A stretch of 64,000 nt of DNA from Pseudarthrobacter siccitolerans (lineage in GTDB: Bacteria > Actinomycetota > Actinomycetes > Actinomycetales > Micrococcaceae): assembly GCF_001046895.1 (NCBI RefSeq), contig NZ_CAQI01000039.1, positions 62,001 to 126,000 on the forward strand, written 5' to 3'. The notes under the pieces are model-generated. The model saw only the letters and a program-made list of their open reading frames with translations. It did no database searches and was not told where the DNA came from. Below are positions 27,226 through 36,526 of this stretch, piece by piece. The first letter of the stretch is position 1. Every line of letters starts with the position of its first letter. The position numbers were made by a program, and so were the translations under genes.

Positions 27226-27693
27226 ATGCCTGATATGGATCAATGGCCCACAGGGCGCCTCTTGTCCACTGCTGCGCGCCTCGTTGAACACTCCTGGAAC
27301 GAAAAACTCGGCGCAATAGGTCTCACCCACGCCGGTGTTATTGCCATAGAGGTTCTCCATGCGCAGGGCCCCATGACTCAGGCGCAGCTAGCCCAATTCG
27401 TGCGTGTGCAGGCCCAGACCATGGGTAAAACCCTCAGCCGGCTGGAGGCCCACGGCCACATCGCCCGGGTCCGCAGCACCTCGGACCGCCGCAGCCACGT
27501 AGTGTCCCTCACGGAACGGGGCAGGGAAGCCGTCGCCGCCGCCGTCGAGATGGAACGTACGGTCCTGGCAGCGGCCACCATCGATCCCGACGCCCTCCGG
27601 CAGGAACTCAAGGCAGTTGTCCGGGAGCTCGCAAGCCAGTTTGGTACCACCGCCACCGCCGCGCTGGTAGAGAATCCGTCCATGACGCCGTAG
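27226..27693 (+). CDS. MarR family transcriptional regulator
   Basis: 155 residues from the ATG at 27226; a TTG at 27208 is also in frame but lies within the likely promoter. The winged helix is clear: MTQAQLAQFVRVQAQTMGKT (recognition helix) and the wing ARVRSTSDRRSHVVSLTERG, about residues 50-100. It is divergent from bcp with only 87 bases between the starts. A role in controlling bcp or the oxidative response is inference. An intrinsic terminator follows 21 bases after the stop. Confidence 0.9.
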   Translation: MPDMDQWPTGRLLSTAARLVEHSWNEKLGAIGLTHAGVIAIEVLHAQGPMTQAQLAQFVRVQAQTMGKTLSRLEAHGHIARVRSTSDRRSHVVSLTERGREAVAAAVEMERTVLAAATIDPDALRQELKAVVRELASQFGTTATAALVENPSMTP

Positions 27694-27714
27694 GGCAACC
27701 AACCGCTTCCGCAC

Positions 27715-27760
27715 AAGCGTGATCCCAGCTGTAGCAGGCTGTGGTCACGCTTTATTTTTT
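27715..27760 (+). terminator. intrinsic terminator of the MarR gene
   Basis: Stem AAGCGTGATC pairs with GGTCACGCTT (one wobble) and a T-rich run follows at 27751-27760. Confidence 0.8.
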
Positions 27761-27803
27761 GCTCGGCATTTCATTTCTTGCCGGGCACTTCCCCGACACC
27801 GGC

Positions 27804-27846
27804 AAAACCCCATCACCTTTCGCAGCAGGAGGTGATGGGGTGTTTT
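27804..27846. repeat. hairpin related to the intergenic repeat family
   Basis: Perfect 11-bp arms CCCCATCACCT (27808-27818) and complement (27830-27840), with A4/T4 flanks, so it may also terminate transcription. Its arm equals the inner part of the 18-bp terminal repeat at 51146-51163. Its TCACCTTTCGCAGC is shared with the hairpin after metG at 43504-43517. Confidence 0.65.
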
Positions 27847-27891
27847 GTGCCTGACGCGGTCCAGGCCCACGGGTCGGAGGCCGCGAACAAC

Positions 27892-27935
27892 AAAACAGCC
27901 CCCGGCTTGCGTTTCCGCAAGCCGGAGGCTGTTTT
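27892..27935 (-). terminator. intrinsic terminator of tRNA-Lys
   Basis: A near-perfect 20-base stem beginning AAAACAGCC and closing on a short TTTC loop; on the minus strand it ends in TTTT, six bases beyond the encoded CCA of the tRNA. Confidence 0.85.
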
Positions 27936-27940
27936 CCCAG

Positions 27941-28016
27941 TGGTGCACCCCCCGGGACTTGAACCCGGAACCCATTGATTAAGAGTCAATTGCTCTGCCA
28001 ATTGAGCTAGAGGTGC
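27941..28016 (-). tRNA. tRNA-Lys (anticodon CUU)
   Basis: 76 nt including an encoded CCA. Acceptor GCACCTC pairs with GGGGTGC, the anticodon loop CTCTTAA between ATTGA and TCAAT gives CUU, and the T arm is CCGGG-TTCAAGT-CCCGG. Confidence 0.95.
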
Positions 28017-28131
28017 ATCTTTTGTTTCGATCGTTTGGGGCTTTTTCTTTCCCCGTTGATCTCCGCAACGACATGAAACTCTACACGAACTTTTGGTGCA
28101 TGTGAAATCGAGGGACGCAGGCGGGCCCCGG

Positions 28132-29343
28132 TCAGCCCGAAGGGGGCAAAACCAGCACAAAGTCGGGATTTTCATTGTTGGTCAGCAGCCAAAAACCACC
28201 GTCCGGGGTGTGCACCACGTCCCTGATCCGGCCGTATTCGCGTGTGAAATGGGCCACAGGCGTGCCGGCCTCCTCTCCCGCCAGGGGGACGGTCCACATC
28301 CGCTGGCCGCGCAACGCGCCCAAGTAGGCTGTTGAGCCCACGATTTCCAGTCCGCTGGGCGAGGATTCGCTCGTTGCCGGCCAGACGACTTTTGCGTCCC
28401 GGAACTCAGCGCGGCGGGGCGCGCCGGTTACTGCAGGCCACCCGTAGTTGCCGCCCGCCACAATCAGGTTCAGTTCATCGTCCACATCGGGCCCGAACTC
28501 GCTGGCCCACAGCCGGCCGTCAGCGTCCCAGGCCAAGCCCTGGACGTTCCTGTGGCCGAGGCTGTAGACGGCGTTGCCGAACGGATTGCCGGGGGCGGGG
28601 TCGCCGTCGGCCGTCAGGCGAAGGATCTTCCCGCCCAGCGCTTCCGGGTCCTGCGGCTGGTCCCGGCGCTGGGAGTCGCCGGTCCCCACGTACAGGAAGC
28701 CGTCCGGTCCGAAGCGGATCCTTCCGCCGTTATGGGTGGAGGCTTTCGGAATCCCAGTAAAGATCACCTCGGGTTCTTCCAGGGAGAGTGTGCCGTCACC
28801 GGCTGCCGGCAACCGAAGGCGGGCAATTCTGTTATCCGACCCGGACGTGAAGTAGGCATACAGGTAGCGGTCGGTTGCGAAGTTGGGGGACAGGGCAAGC
28901 CCCAGCAAGCCCCCTTCTCCTCCCGGAACCACGCCCGGGACTTCACCCAGCTCGCTGGCGGCGCCGGAGCGGACTGTTTTGAGCAGGGCACTGTCGCGCT
29001 CGGAAACCACAGCTGTTCCGTCCGGAAGGAACACTGCGGCCCAGGGGATTTCCAGCTGCAGGTCCAGGCGCTGCGGTGTTCCCGGCGTCGGCACCGCAGG
29101 GCTGCTGAGGGCGGGGGAGCTCATGGAAGGGGCGCTGCTGCCGGTGGGTGTTCCATCCGGTGCGCCTGTGCAGGAAGACAGCAGGAAGGCCAGGCAGGCG
29201 GCAGCCGCAGCCAAACCGGGTGCCGCACGGCGCGCCCGCCGGGAAAGGGCGGTACTAGATGCGCCTGCGCCGCGGTGCCCTGAACCCGGCAGCCTCGGCG
29301 TGCGCCGGTGATTCGAACCAAACGTCGGCCCTGGTCTGCTCAT
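28132..29343 (-). CDS. PQQ-type sugar (sorbosone/glucose) dehydrogenase-like lipoprotein
   Basis: 403 residues from the ATG at 29343, which has GGAGGG upstream but overlaps the preceding gene by 89 bases. No other ATG or GTG lies nearer the signal peptide. A long basic n-region leads to AFLLSSC, a lipobox. The rest is a six-bladed propeller of the glucose/sorbosone dehydrogenase family: IPWAAVFLPDGTAVVSERD, GGEGGLLGLALSPNFATD, THNGGRIRFGPDGFLYVGTGD and GHRNVQGLAWD. Such proteins oxidise sugars with PQQ, and whether cofactor is bound here is unproven. Location is extracytoplasmic. Confidence 0.87.
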   Translation of the reverse strand: MSRPGPTFGSNHRRTPRLPGSGHRGAGASSTALSRRARRAAPGLAAAAACLAFLLSSCTGAPDGTPTGSSAPSMSSPALSSPAVPTPGTPQRLDLQLEIPWAAVFLPDGTAVVSERDSALLKTVRSGAASELGEVPGVVPGGEGGLLGLALSPNFATDRYLYAYFTSGSDNRIARLRLPAAGDGTLSLEEPEVIFTGIPKASTHNGGRIRFGPDGFLYVGTGDSQRRDQPQDPEALGGKILRLTADGDPAPGNPFGNAVYSLGHRNVQGLAWDADGRLWASEFGPDVDDELNLIVAGGNYGWPAVTGAPRRAEFRDAKVVWPATSESSPSGLEIVGSTAYLGALRGQRMWTVPLAGEEAGTPVAHFTREYGRIRDVVHTPDGGFWLLTNNENPDFVLVLPPSG

Positions 29344-30433
29344 ACTCGGGGTGTCCCTCCTCGTAGTACACCATTGCGCCGGCGTCACCTTTGACGGTGT
29401 AATCCGCCGGCCCGCTTCCGTCAGCCGCGGCCGACGCCGAGCCCGCACCGTAGGGCTCTTCCGCGGCCAGGTGCCCGGCCGACTCCGTCCCTGCCGGCGG
29501 GGTGGCTGCGGGTGCCGTCCCGGCCGAAGGCATGGCTGCCGGCTGGTCCTGGGTATGGTCGGCGCCGGTTTCCACGAGGGCGGAAGACTGCGCCCGGTCC
29601 TGCGTTTCCACCGCTGCGGCGTCGCTGGGGAGGCCGACGCCGGCGCCGGCACCTCCCGGGGAAGGCGCGGTGTTGCCGGTTTCGGGGCTGCCGGCGCGGG
29701 CCGCCGAAGGCTGAGGGGCTGCGGCTGCGGTCCGGGCGTCCTCCGGTTCCTCAACTGCTGCCGTCTCAGCTCCGGGAAGGGTAGGTGCCTGCGGCGCGGT
29801 GTATTCGGCGTGGTGAACCGGGTGCTGGTTGACGGTTCCCTTATCGGTGGTTCCGGAAAGCTCAGTTCCGGAGGTCTCGGAGGCCGGGGCATGCGCCGCC
29901 GTCGTTGCGCTTTCCCGGTGGCCCGCGCCTTCGTGGGCCGGCGCCGGTCCTGATGCCTCGGACCACTGCGTTTCCCACTCAGCCTCGTCTTTGATCCGGC
30001 GTTCTTCCCGGGCTTCACCGCTGTTGGCACCTGCGGCGGTTCGAGCTTCCCCGTCGCTCACATGTGAGGCGCCAACAGCGGAAGATCCCGCACCGCCGTG
30101 CTGTGCTGCCGCGGCCGGCACATCACGGGCCGTCGCCGACGCGGTCTCGGCCGGCTCATCGGCAGTGACGGGCGCGGCGGGTTCTGCCGGGCGGCCGAAC
30201 CCCGCAGCGCTGGGGATACCGGTGGTGCCGGCAGCTTCGGCGGACGCGGCGGCGCTGCCGCCCGAGAGCGCACCGTCAGTGCGCAGACCCCCTTCAGGGC
30301 GGGGCCTTTCCGGCTGCCCGACGGCCGAGCCGGTAGAGGTCTCCCGGGCAGCAGCCGACTTCTTAGCATTGATCCGCCACCACACAACACCCGCCAGTAC
30401 AACGAGCAGAATGATCAAGAAGACAGCTTCCAT
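29255..30433 (-). CDS. membrane-anchored protein with disordered linker and C-terminal sunset-like domain
   Basis: 392 residues. Residues 5-20 (FLIILLVVLAGVVWWR) form a single N-terminal membrane helix. Residues 25-340 are almost entirely Ala, Glu, Gly, Thr, Ser and Pro with no predicted fold. The last about 48 residues are conserved-looking: DYTVKGDAGAMVYYEEGHP then YEQTRADVWFESPAHAEAAGF and a basic tail RAPRRRR. This matches the short sunset domain pattern (K-G-n-xx-Y-h-xx-s-xx-Y-xx-T-x-a-E-x-W-F-x-s-xx-x-A-xx-A-G-F) found in some actinobacterial proteins such as ArfC-like ones. Function is unknown. It overlaps the sugar dehydrogenase gene and should be cotranscribed with it. Confidence 0.75.
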   Translation of the reverse strand: MEAVFLIILLVVLAGVVWWRINAKKSAAARETSTGSAVGQPERPRPEGGLRTDGALSGGSAAASAEAAGTTGIPSAAGFGRPAEPAAPVTADEPAETASATARDVPAAAAQHGGAGSSAVGASHVSDGEARTAAGANSGEAREERRIKDEAEWETQWSEASGPAPAHEGAGHRESATTAAHAPASETSGTELSGTTDKGTVNQHPVHHAEYTAPQAPTLPGAETAAVEEPEDARTAAAAPQPSAARAGSPETGNTAPSPGGAGAGVGLPSDAAAVETQDRAQSSALVETGADHTQDQPAAMPSAGTAPAATPPAGTESAGHLAAEEPYGAGSASAAADGSGPADYTVKGDAGAMVYYEEGHPEYEQTRADVWFESPAHAEAAGFRAPRRRRI

Positions 30434-30756
30434 GGCAATCCCTTCAGTCGGTTCGGCAAGCTCCTTTGCCCGACGCTACGTCGGGTCCACAGCGCTGTCC
30501 AGCACTTTGACCTGCCGGGACATCCTTTTCCCCTGGCCGGACGGCGCCCGGGGCAGGAGGTGGAAGCACGTCCAGGCTGATACCCGGGTTTGGTGTCCGG
30601 ATGCGTGAGGGAGGCCACAGGAACCCCGTCTTGCTGGCCGTGGATCTCAGCATTCGGGATGACAGTCCACTATCTGAGCCGAAATATTCCGGGTTTTGTA
30701 CTTAACCGCGCCCGGTCTGTCGTTGAGCCGTTCCGCAGAGCCATAGACTTTCCCCT
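30434..30756. other. intergenic region between the sunset-domain gene and ilvD
   Basis: 323 bases with no gene or RNA I can support. The minus-strand promoter of the sunset-domain gene must lie here. On the plus strand, TAGACT at 30744-30749 is a likely -10 for ilvD; TTGAGC at 30723-30728 is a weak -35 candidate with a short 15-base spacer. The distance from the -10 to the ATG at 30757 predicts a leaderless message. Confidence 0.45.
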
Positions 30757-32478
30757 ATGAGTGAGGACACCCTGACGGGAACCGACAACAAGCCTGACAT
30801 CAAGCCGCGCAGCCGGGTAGTCACTGACGGCATCCACGCCGCCCCCGCCCGGGGCATGTTCCGCGCTGTCGGCATGGGCGATGACGACTTCGCCAAGCCC
30901 CAGGTGGGTGTCGCCAGCTCCTGGAACGAAATCACCCCATGCAACCTTTCGCTGAACCGGTTGGCCCAGGGCGCCAAGGAAGGCGTTCACGCCGGCGGCG
31001 GCTTCCCCATGCAGTTCGGCACCATCTCCGTTTCGGACGGCATCTCCATGGGCCACGAAGGCATGCACTTCTCACTGGTTTCCCGCGAAGTCATCGCCGA
31101 CTCCGTGGAGACCGTGATGCAGGCCGAACGGATTGACGGCTCGGTCCTTTTGGCCGGCTGCGACAAGTCCCTCCCGGGCATGCTGATGGCGGCAGCCCGC
31201 CTGGACCTGTCCAGCGTCTTCCTTTACGCCGGCTCCATCATGCCCGGCTGGGTCAAGCTCGAGGACGGCTCGGAAAAGGAAGTCACCCTCATTGACGCCT
31301 TCGAAGCTGTTGGCGCATGCGCCGCCGGCAAGATGAGCATGGAAGACCTGACCCGCATCGAAAAAGCCATCTGCCCGGGCGAAGGCGCGTGCGGCGGCAT
31401 GTACACGGCCAACACCATGGCCTGCATCGGCGAGGCCCTCGGCATGTCCCTGCCCGGCTCGGCCGCCCCGCCCTCGGCAGACCGCCGTCGTGACGAATTC
31501 GCCCGCAAGTCCGGTGAAGCGGTAGTCAACCTGCTCCGCCAGGGCATCACCGCCCGCGACATTATGACCAAGAAGGCCTTCGAGAACGCCATCGCCGTCA
31601 CCATGGCCTTCGGCGGTTCCACCAACGCCGTCCTGCACCTCCTGGCCATTGCCCGCGAGGCCGAGGTTGAGCTCACTCTCGATGACTTCAACCGCATCGG
31701 CGACAAGATCCCGCACCTGGGAGACCTCAAGCCTTTCGGCCGCTATGTAATGACCGACGTCGACAAAATCGGCGGCGTGCCGGTGATCATGAAGGCACTG
31801 CTCGACGCCGGCCTGCTGCACGGCGACTGCCTCACCGTCACGGGCAAGACGGTCGCGGAAAACCTCGCATCCATCAACCCGCCTGACCTTGACGGCAAGA
31901 TCCTGCGCGCGCTGGACAACCCGATCCACAAGACCGGCGGCATCACCATCCTGCACGGCACCATGGCCCCTGAGGGCGCAGTGGTGAAGAGTGCAGGCTT
32001 TGACGCCGACGTCTTTGAAGGCACCGCCCGCGTGTTCGAACGTGAACAGGGCGCCCTCGATGCGCTGGACAAAGGCCAGATCCATGCGGGCGACGTCGTC
32101 GTCATCCGCTACGAAGGCCCCAAGGGCGGCCCCGGCATGCGCGAAATGCTTGCCATCACAGGCGCCATCAAGGGCGCGGGCCTGGGCAAAGACGTCCTGC
32201 TCCTCACCGACGGACGGTTCTCCGGCGGCACCACGGGCCTGTGCATCGGGCACGTCGCACCGGAAGCCGTCGACGGCGGCCCCATCGCCTTCGTCAAAGA
32301 CGGCGACCGCATCCGCGTGGACATCGCAGCCCGCAGCTTCGACCTGCTGGTGGACGAGGCAGAGCTCGAAACCCGCAAGGCCGGTTGGGAGCCGCTGCCC
32401 GCCAGGTACACCAAGGGCGTCCTCGCCAAGTACGCCAAACTGGTGCACAGTGCCAGTACAGGCGCATACTGCGGGTGA
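30757..32478 (+). CDS. ilvD: dihydroxy-acid dehydratase IlvD
   Basis: 573 residues, the usual length. IlvD removes water from dihydroxyisovalerate or dihydroxymethylvalerate, the third common step of valine and isoleucine synthesis, using an iron-sulfur cluster. The characteristic blocks are [15 protein letters not shown] near residue 50, [15 protein letters not shown] near 130, [14 protein letters not shown] near 210 and [16 protein letters not shown] near 485, which carry the cluster cysteines and the substrate serine. No ribosome site precedes the ATG, and a -10 box lies seven bases away, so translation is probably leaderless. The stop sits in a large palindrome. Confidence 0.97.
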   Translation: MSEDTLTGTDNKPDIKPRSRVVTDGIHAAPARGMFRAVGMGDDDFAKPQVGVASSWNEITPCNLSLNRLAQGAKEGVHAGGGFPMQFGTISVSDGISMGHEGMHFSLVSREVIADSVETVMQAERIDGSVLLAGCDKSLPGMLMAAARLDLSSVFLYAGSIMPGWVKLEDGSEKEVTLIDAFEAVGACAAGKMSMEDLTRIEKAICPGEGACGGMYTANTMACIGEALGMSLPGSAAPPSADRRRDEFARKSGEAVVNLLRQGITARDIMTKKAFENAIAVTMAFGGSTNAVLHLLAIAREAEVELTLDDFNRIGDKIPHLGDLKPFGRYVMTDVDKIGGVPVIMKALLDAGLLHGDCLTVTGKTVAENLASINPPDLDGKILRALDNPIHKTGGITILHGTMAPEGAVVKSAGFDADVFEGTARVFEREQGALDALDKGQIHAGDVVVIRYEGPKGGPGMREMLAITGAIKGAGLGKDVLLLTDGRFSGGTTGLCIGHVAPEAVDGGPIAFVKDGDRIRVDIAARSFDLLVDEAELETRKAGWEPLPARYTKGVLAKYAKLVHSASTGAYCG

Positions 32479-32537
32479 TGCCTTCCCCTTGCGTGGGGCG
32501 CTGAGCGCCCCACGCAAGGGGCCCCTCGGCATCACCC
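32473..32537. repeat. large palindrome covering the ilvD stop
   Basis: An 18-bp perfect inner stem CCCCTTGCGTGGGGCGCT (32485-32502) around a single G, and a 10-bp outer stem GGGTGATGCC (32473-32482)/GGCATCACCC (32528-32537). The ilvD TGA (32476-32478) lies in the outer arm. No T-run follows, so it is not a textbook terminator. A small AAGCCC/GGGCTT hairpin lies just downstream at 32543-32558. Confidence 0.85.
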
Positions 32538-32682
32538 TTATTAAGCCCTTCCGGGCTTTGGTGACTCGCTGAAGGTTGGATCCCTTCGCCAGGAGGGATC
32601 AGTTCGTGGACAATGATGTCCATATGGTGAGATCGGGTGGTGCCTCGTTGACACCCGTCACACCAGAGGGAAAACTGAACGC

Positions 32683-32751
32683 ATGACTTTCGTTACCAGC
32701 TGCGCCGCTGCAGAAGCAGTCGTCGTCCTTACCAAGCGCGTGGCACATTAG
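32683..32751 (+). CDS. ilvB leader peptide
   Basis: A 22-codon ORF too short for most gene finders. It contains the run AAAEAVVVL, i.e. three consecutive GTC valine codons then leucine, after three alanines, and ends in TAG at 32749-32751. It sits 116 bases before ilvB and directly before an intrinsic terminator. AGAGGG at 32665-32670 is a plausible ribosome site. The valine/leucine codons are the end products of the operon, as in translational attenuators; ilvBNC of Corynebacterium glutamicum is known to be attenuated this way. Confidence 0.85.
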   Translation: MTFVTSCAAAEAVVVLTKRVAH

Positions 32752-32818
32752 CCTCCACTGGTAACGAACCGTCACGCGCAAACCCCTCGAAGAGCCGCCA
32801 GGCTGAGGGGTTTTTTTA
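32689..32818 (+). promoter_or_regulatory. ilvBNC transcription attenuator
   Basis: Arms TTCGTTACCAG (32689-32699, inside the leader peptide) and CTGGTAACGAA (32758-32768) are exactly complementary. GCGCGTG (32736-32742) can instead pair with CACGCGC (32773-32779), which is incompatible with simple nesting of the first stem. A terminator follows: AACCCCTC (32781-32788) with GAGGGGTT (32805-32812), an inner AGCC/GGCT pair, and seven T's. The valine codons lie between the competing arms, so ribosome position can choose the fold. The exact antiterminator pairing is not proven. Confidence 0.8.
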
Positions 32819-32866
32819 TTTCCCGCAGTTTCCATGTAACACAGATGATCCACAAGGAAGAGTCCG

Positions 32867-34774
32867 ATGAGCAAAGGATCGCCGATCAGCCCCTCGCTGA
32901 TGGCTACTAAGTCCGCTGGAGCCCCCAAGGCTCCGGAACGCGCCGACCGAACGGCTGACCACGCCGTCGTCGTCGCCGACCTTGCTGCCGTCTCTCCTGT
33001 CCTTGGGCCGAACAACGTTGTACCCCCAACGGTGATGACCGGCTCGCAAGCTATTGTCCGCTCGCTCGAAGAACTCGGCGTCGACGATATTTTCGGTTTG
33101 CCCGGTGGCGCGATCCTGCCCACCTATGACCCCTTGATGGCCTCCAGCATGAACCACGTCCTGGTCCGTCACGAACAGGGAGCCGGCCACGCCGCGCAAG
33201 GCTACGCCATGGTCACCGGGCGGGTAGGCGTCTGCATCGCCACCTCTGGCCCCGGCGCCACCAACCTCGTTACCGCCATCATGGATGCCCATATGGACTC
33301 CGTGCCGCTGGTGGCCATCACCGGCCAGGTGTCCAGCGGTGTGATCGGCACCGACGCCTTCCAGGAAGCGGACATTGTGGGCATCACCATGCCCATCACC
33401 AAGCACTCCTTCCTGGTGACCGACCCCAACGACATCCCGCACGTGATGGCAGAGGCGTTCCACCTGGCCTCCACCGGCCGCCCCGGTCCGGTCCTGGTGG
33501 ACGTGGCCAAGGATGCCCAGGTGGGCCAGATGACCTTCTCCTGGCCGCCCCGGGTGGACCTGCCCGGATACCGGCCCGTCACCCGCGGGCACAACAAGCA
33601 GGTCCGCGAAGCCGCCAAGCTGATCGCCGCGGCCAGCAAGCCCGTCCTGTACGTGGGCGGCGGCGTGGTCAAGGCCCACGCCTCCGCTGAACTGCTGGCC
33701 CTCGCCGAGGCCACCGGGGCACCCGTTGTCACCACGCTGATGGCCAAGGGCGCGTTCCCCGACTCCCACCCGCAGCACGTGGGCATGCCCGGCATGCACG
33801 GCACGGTCTCTGCCGTCACCGCCCTGCAGCAGTCCGACCTCCTCATCACGCTCGGCGCGCGCTTTGATGACCGCGTCACCGGCGTGCTGAAGACCTTTGC
33901 ACCCAATGCCAAGGTCATCCACGCGGACATCGACCCGGCCGAAATCTCCAAGAACCGCACGGCCGATGTACCGATCGTGGGCTCGGTCAAGGAGATCATC
34001 CCTGAGCTGACCGACGCTGTCCGTACCCAGTTCGAGGTCTCCGGCGCACCGGACCTCACCACCTGGTGGGCTTTCCTGAACAACCTGAAGGAGACCTACC
34101 CGCTGGGCTGGACCGAGCCGGACGACGGACTCACCGCCCCGCAGCGGGTGATCGAGCGGATCGGTGCACTGACCGGGCCGGAAGGCATCTACGTGGCGGG
34201 CGTCGGCCAGCACCAGATGTGGGCCGCGCAGTTCATCAAATACGAGCGTCCGCATGCCTGGCTGAACTCGGGCGGGGCCGGCACCATGGGCTACGCCGTC
34301 CCGGCTGCCATGGGCGCCAAGGTGGGGGAGCCGGACCGCGTGGTCTGGGCCATCGACGGCGACGGCTGCTTCCAGATGACCAACCAGGAACTGGCCACCT
34401 GCGCCATCAACAAGATTCCTATCAAGGTTGCCGTCATCAACAACTCCTCGCTGGGAATGGTGCGCCAGTGGCAGACCCTCTTCTACGAGGGCCGCTACTC
34501 GAACACCGACCTCAACACCGGCCACGACACCGTCCGCATCCCGGACTTCGTCAAGCTGGGGGAGGCCTACGGCTGCGCCTCGTTCCGCTGCGAACGCGAC
34601 GAGGACATCGACGCCACCATCCAGAAGGCCCTCGAAATCAATGACCGCCCCGTGGTGATCGACTTCGTGGTGAGCCCCAACTCCATGGTGTGGCCGATGG
34701 TGCCCGCCGGCGTGAGCAACGACCAGATCCAGGTTGCCCGCAACATGACCCCGGAATGGGAAGAAGAGGACTGA
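32867..34774 (+). CDS. ilvB: acetolactate synthase large subunit IlvB
   Basis: 635 residues. A TPP-dependent enzyme that joins two pyruvates, or pyruvate and 2-ketobutyrate, at the start of valine/leucine or isoleucine synthesis. The N-terminal domain has the catalytic Glu in [15 protein letters not shown]. The C-terminal domain has the thiamine-binding [14 protein letters not shown] with the closing NN about 27 residues later ([11 protein letters not shown]). About 60 N-terminal residues precede the conserved core. AAGGAAGAG lies before the ATG. ilvN follows two bases after the stop, and an attenuator with a Val-rich leader peptide lies upstream. Confidence 0.98.
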   Translation: MSKGSPISPSLMATKSAGAPKAPERADRTADHAVVVADLAAVSPVLGPNNVVPPTVMTGSQAIVRSLEELGVDDIFGLPGGAILPTYDPLMASSMNHVLVRHEQGAGHAAQGYAMVTGRVGVCIATSGPGATNLVTAIMDAHMDSVPLVAITGQVSSGVIGTDAFQEADIVGITMPITKHSFLVTDPNDIPHVMAEAFHLASTGRPGPVLVDVAKDAQVGQMTFSWPPRVDLPGYRPVTRGHNKQVREAAKLIAAASKPVLYVGGGVVKAHASAELLALAEATGAPVVTTLMAKGAFPDSHPQHVGMPGMHGTVSAVTALQQSDLLITLGARFDDRVTGVLKTFAPNAKVIHADIDPAEISKNRTADVPIVGSVKEIIPELTDAVRTQFEVSGAPDLTTWWAFLNNLKETYPLGWTEPDDGLTAPQRVIERIGALTGPEGIYVAGVGQHQMWAAQFIKYERPHAWLNSGGAGTMGYAVPAAMGAKVGEPDRVVWAIDGDGCFQMTNQELATCAINKIPIKVAVINNSSLGMVRQWQTLFYEGRYSNTDLNTGHDTVRIPDFVKLGEAYGCASFRCERDEDIDATIQKALEINDRPVVIDFVVSPNSMVWPMVPAGVSNDQIQVARNMTPEWEEED

Positions 34775-34776
34775 CC

Positions 34777-36406
<1,630 letters not shown>

Positions 36407-36436
36407 AGGTTCCTAACCTATCCAATGGGCAACGTG

Positions 36437-36475
36437 AGGCCGGGTTCACACTTAACAATGTGAGCCCGGCCTTTC
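36437..36475 (+). terminator. intrinsic terminator of ilvBNC
   Basis: Stem AGGCCGGGTTCACA pairs with TGTGAGCCCGGCCT (one wobble) around an 8-base loop, followed by TTT. Confidence 0.85.
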
Positions 36476-36526
36476 CGTCGGCCTAGACTTGTTCCATCCC
36501 CAGGACTGCAACGCAGAGGATCAGCC

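Noticed and set aside
26467..28016. Integration hotspot at tRNA-Leu/tRNA-Lys, or at tRNA-Gln/tRNA-Glu
   Set aside because: No integrase gene, no duplicated tRNA 3' end and no shift in gene content is visible near any of the four tRNAs.
29344..30030. N-terminal extension of the sugar dehydrogenase frame
   Set aside because: It is a shadow of the sunset-domain gene in another frame, rich in Arg and Pro; the ATG at 29343 has a ribosome site and leads to a lipoprotein signal.
30434..30756. tRNA or riboswitch upstream of ilvD
   Set aside because: I could not fold a cloverleaf or any riboswitch pattern; only a -10 box at its right end is convincing.
32560..32682. T-box riboswitch before ilvB
   Set aside because: Small dyads GATCCCT/AGGGATC and TGGACA/TGTCCA are present, but no T-box consensus or specifier loop was found. 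The leader peptide explains the regulation better.
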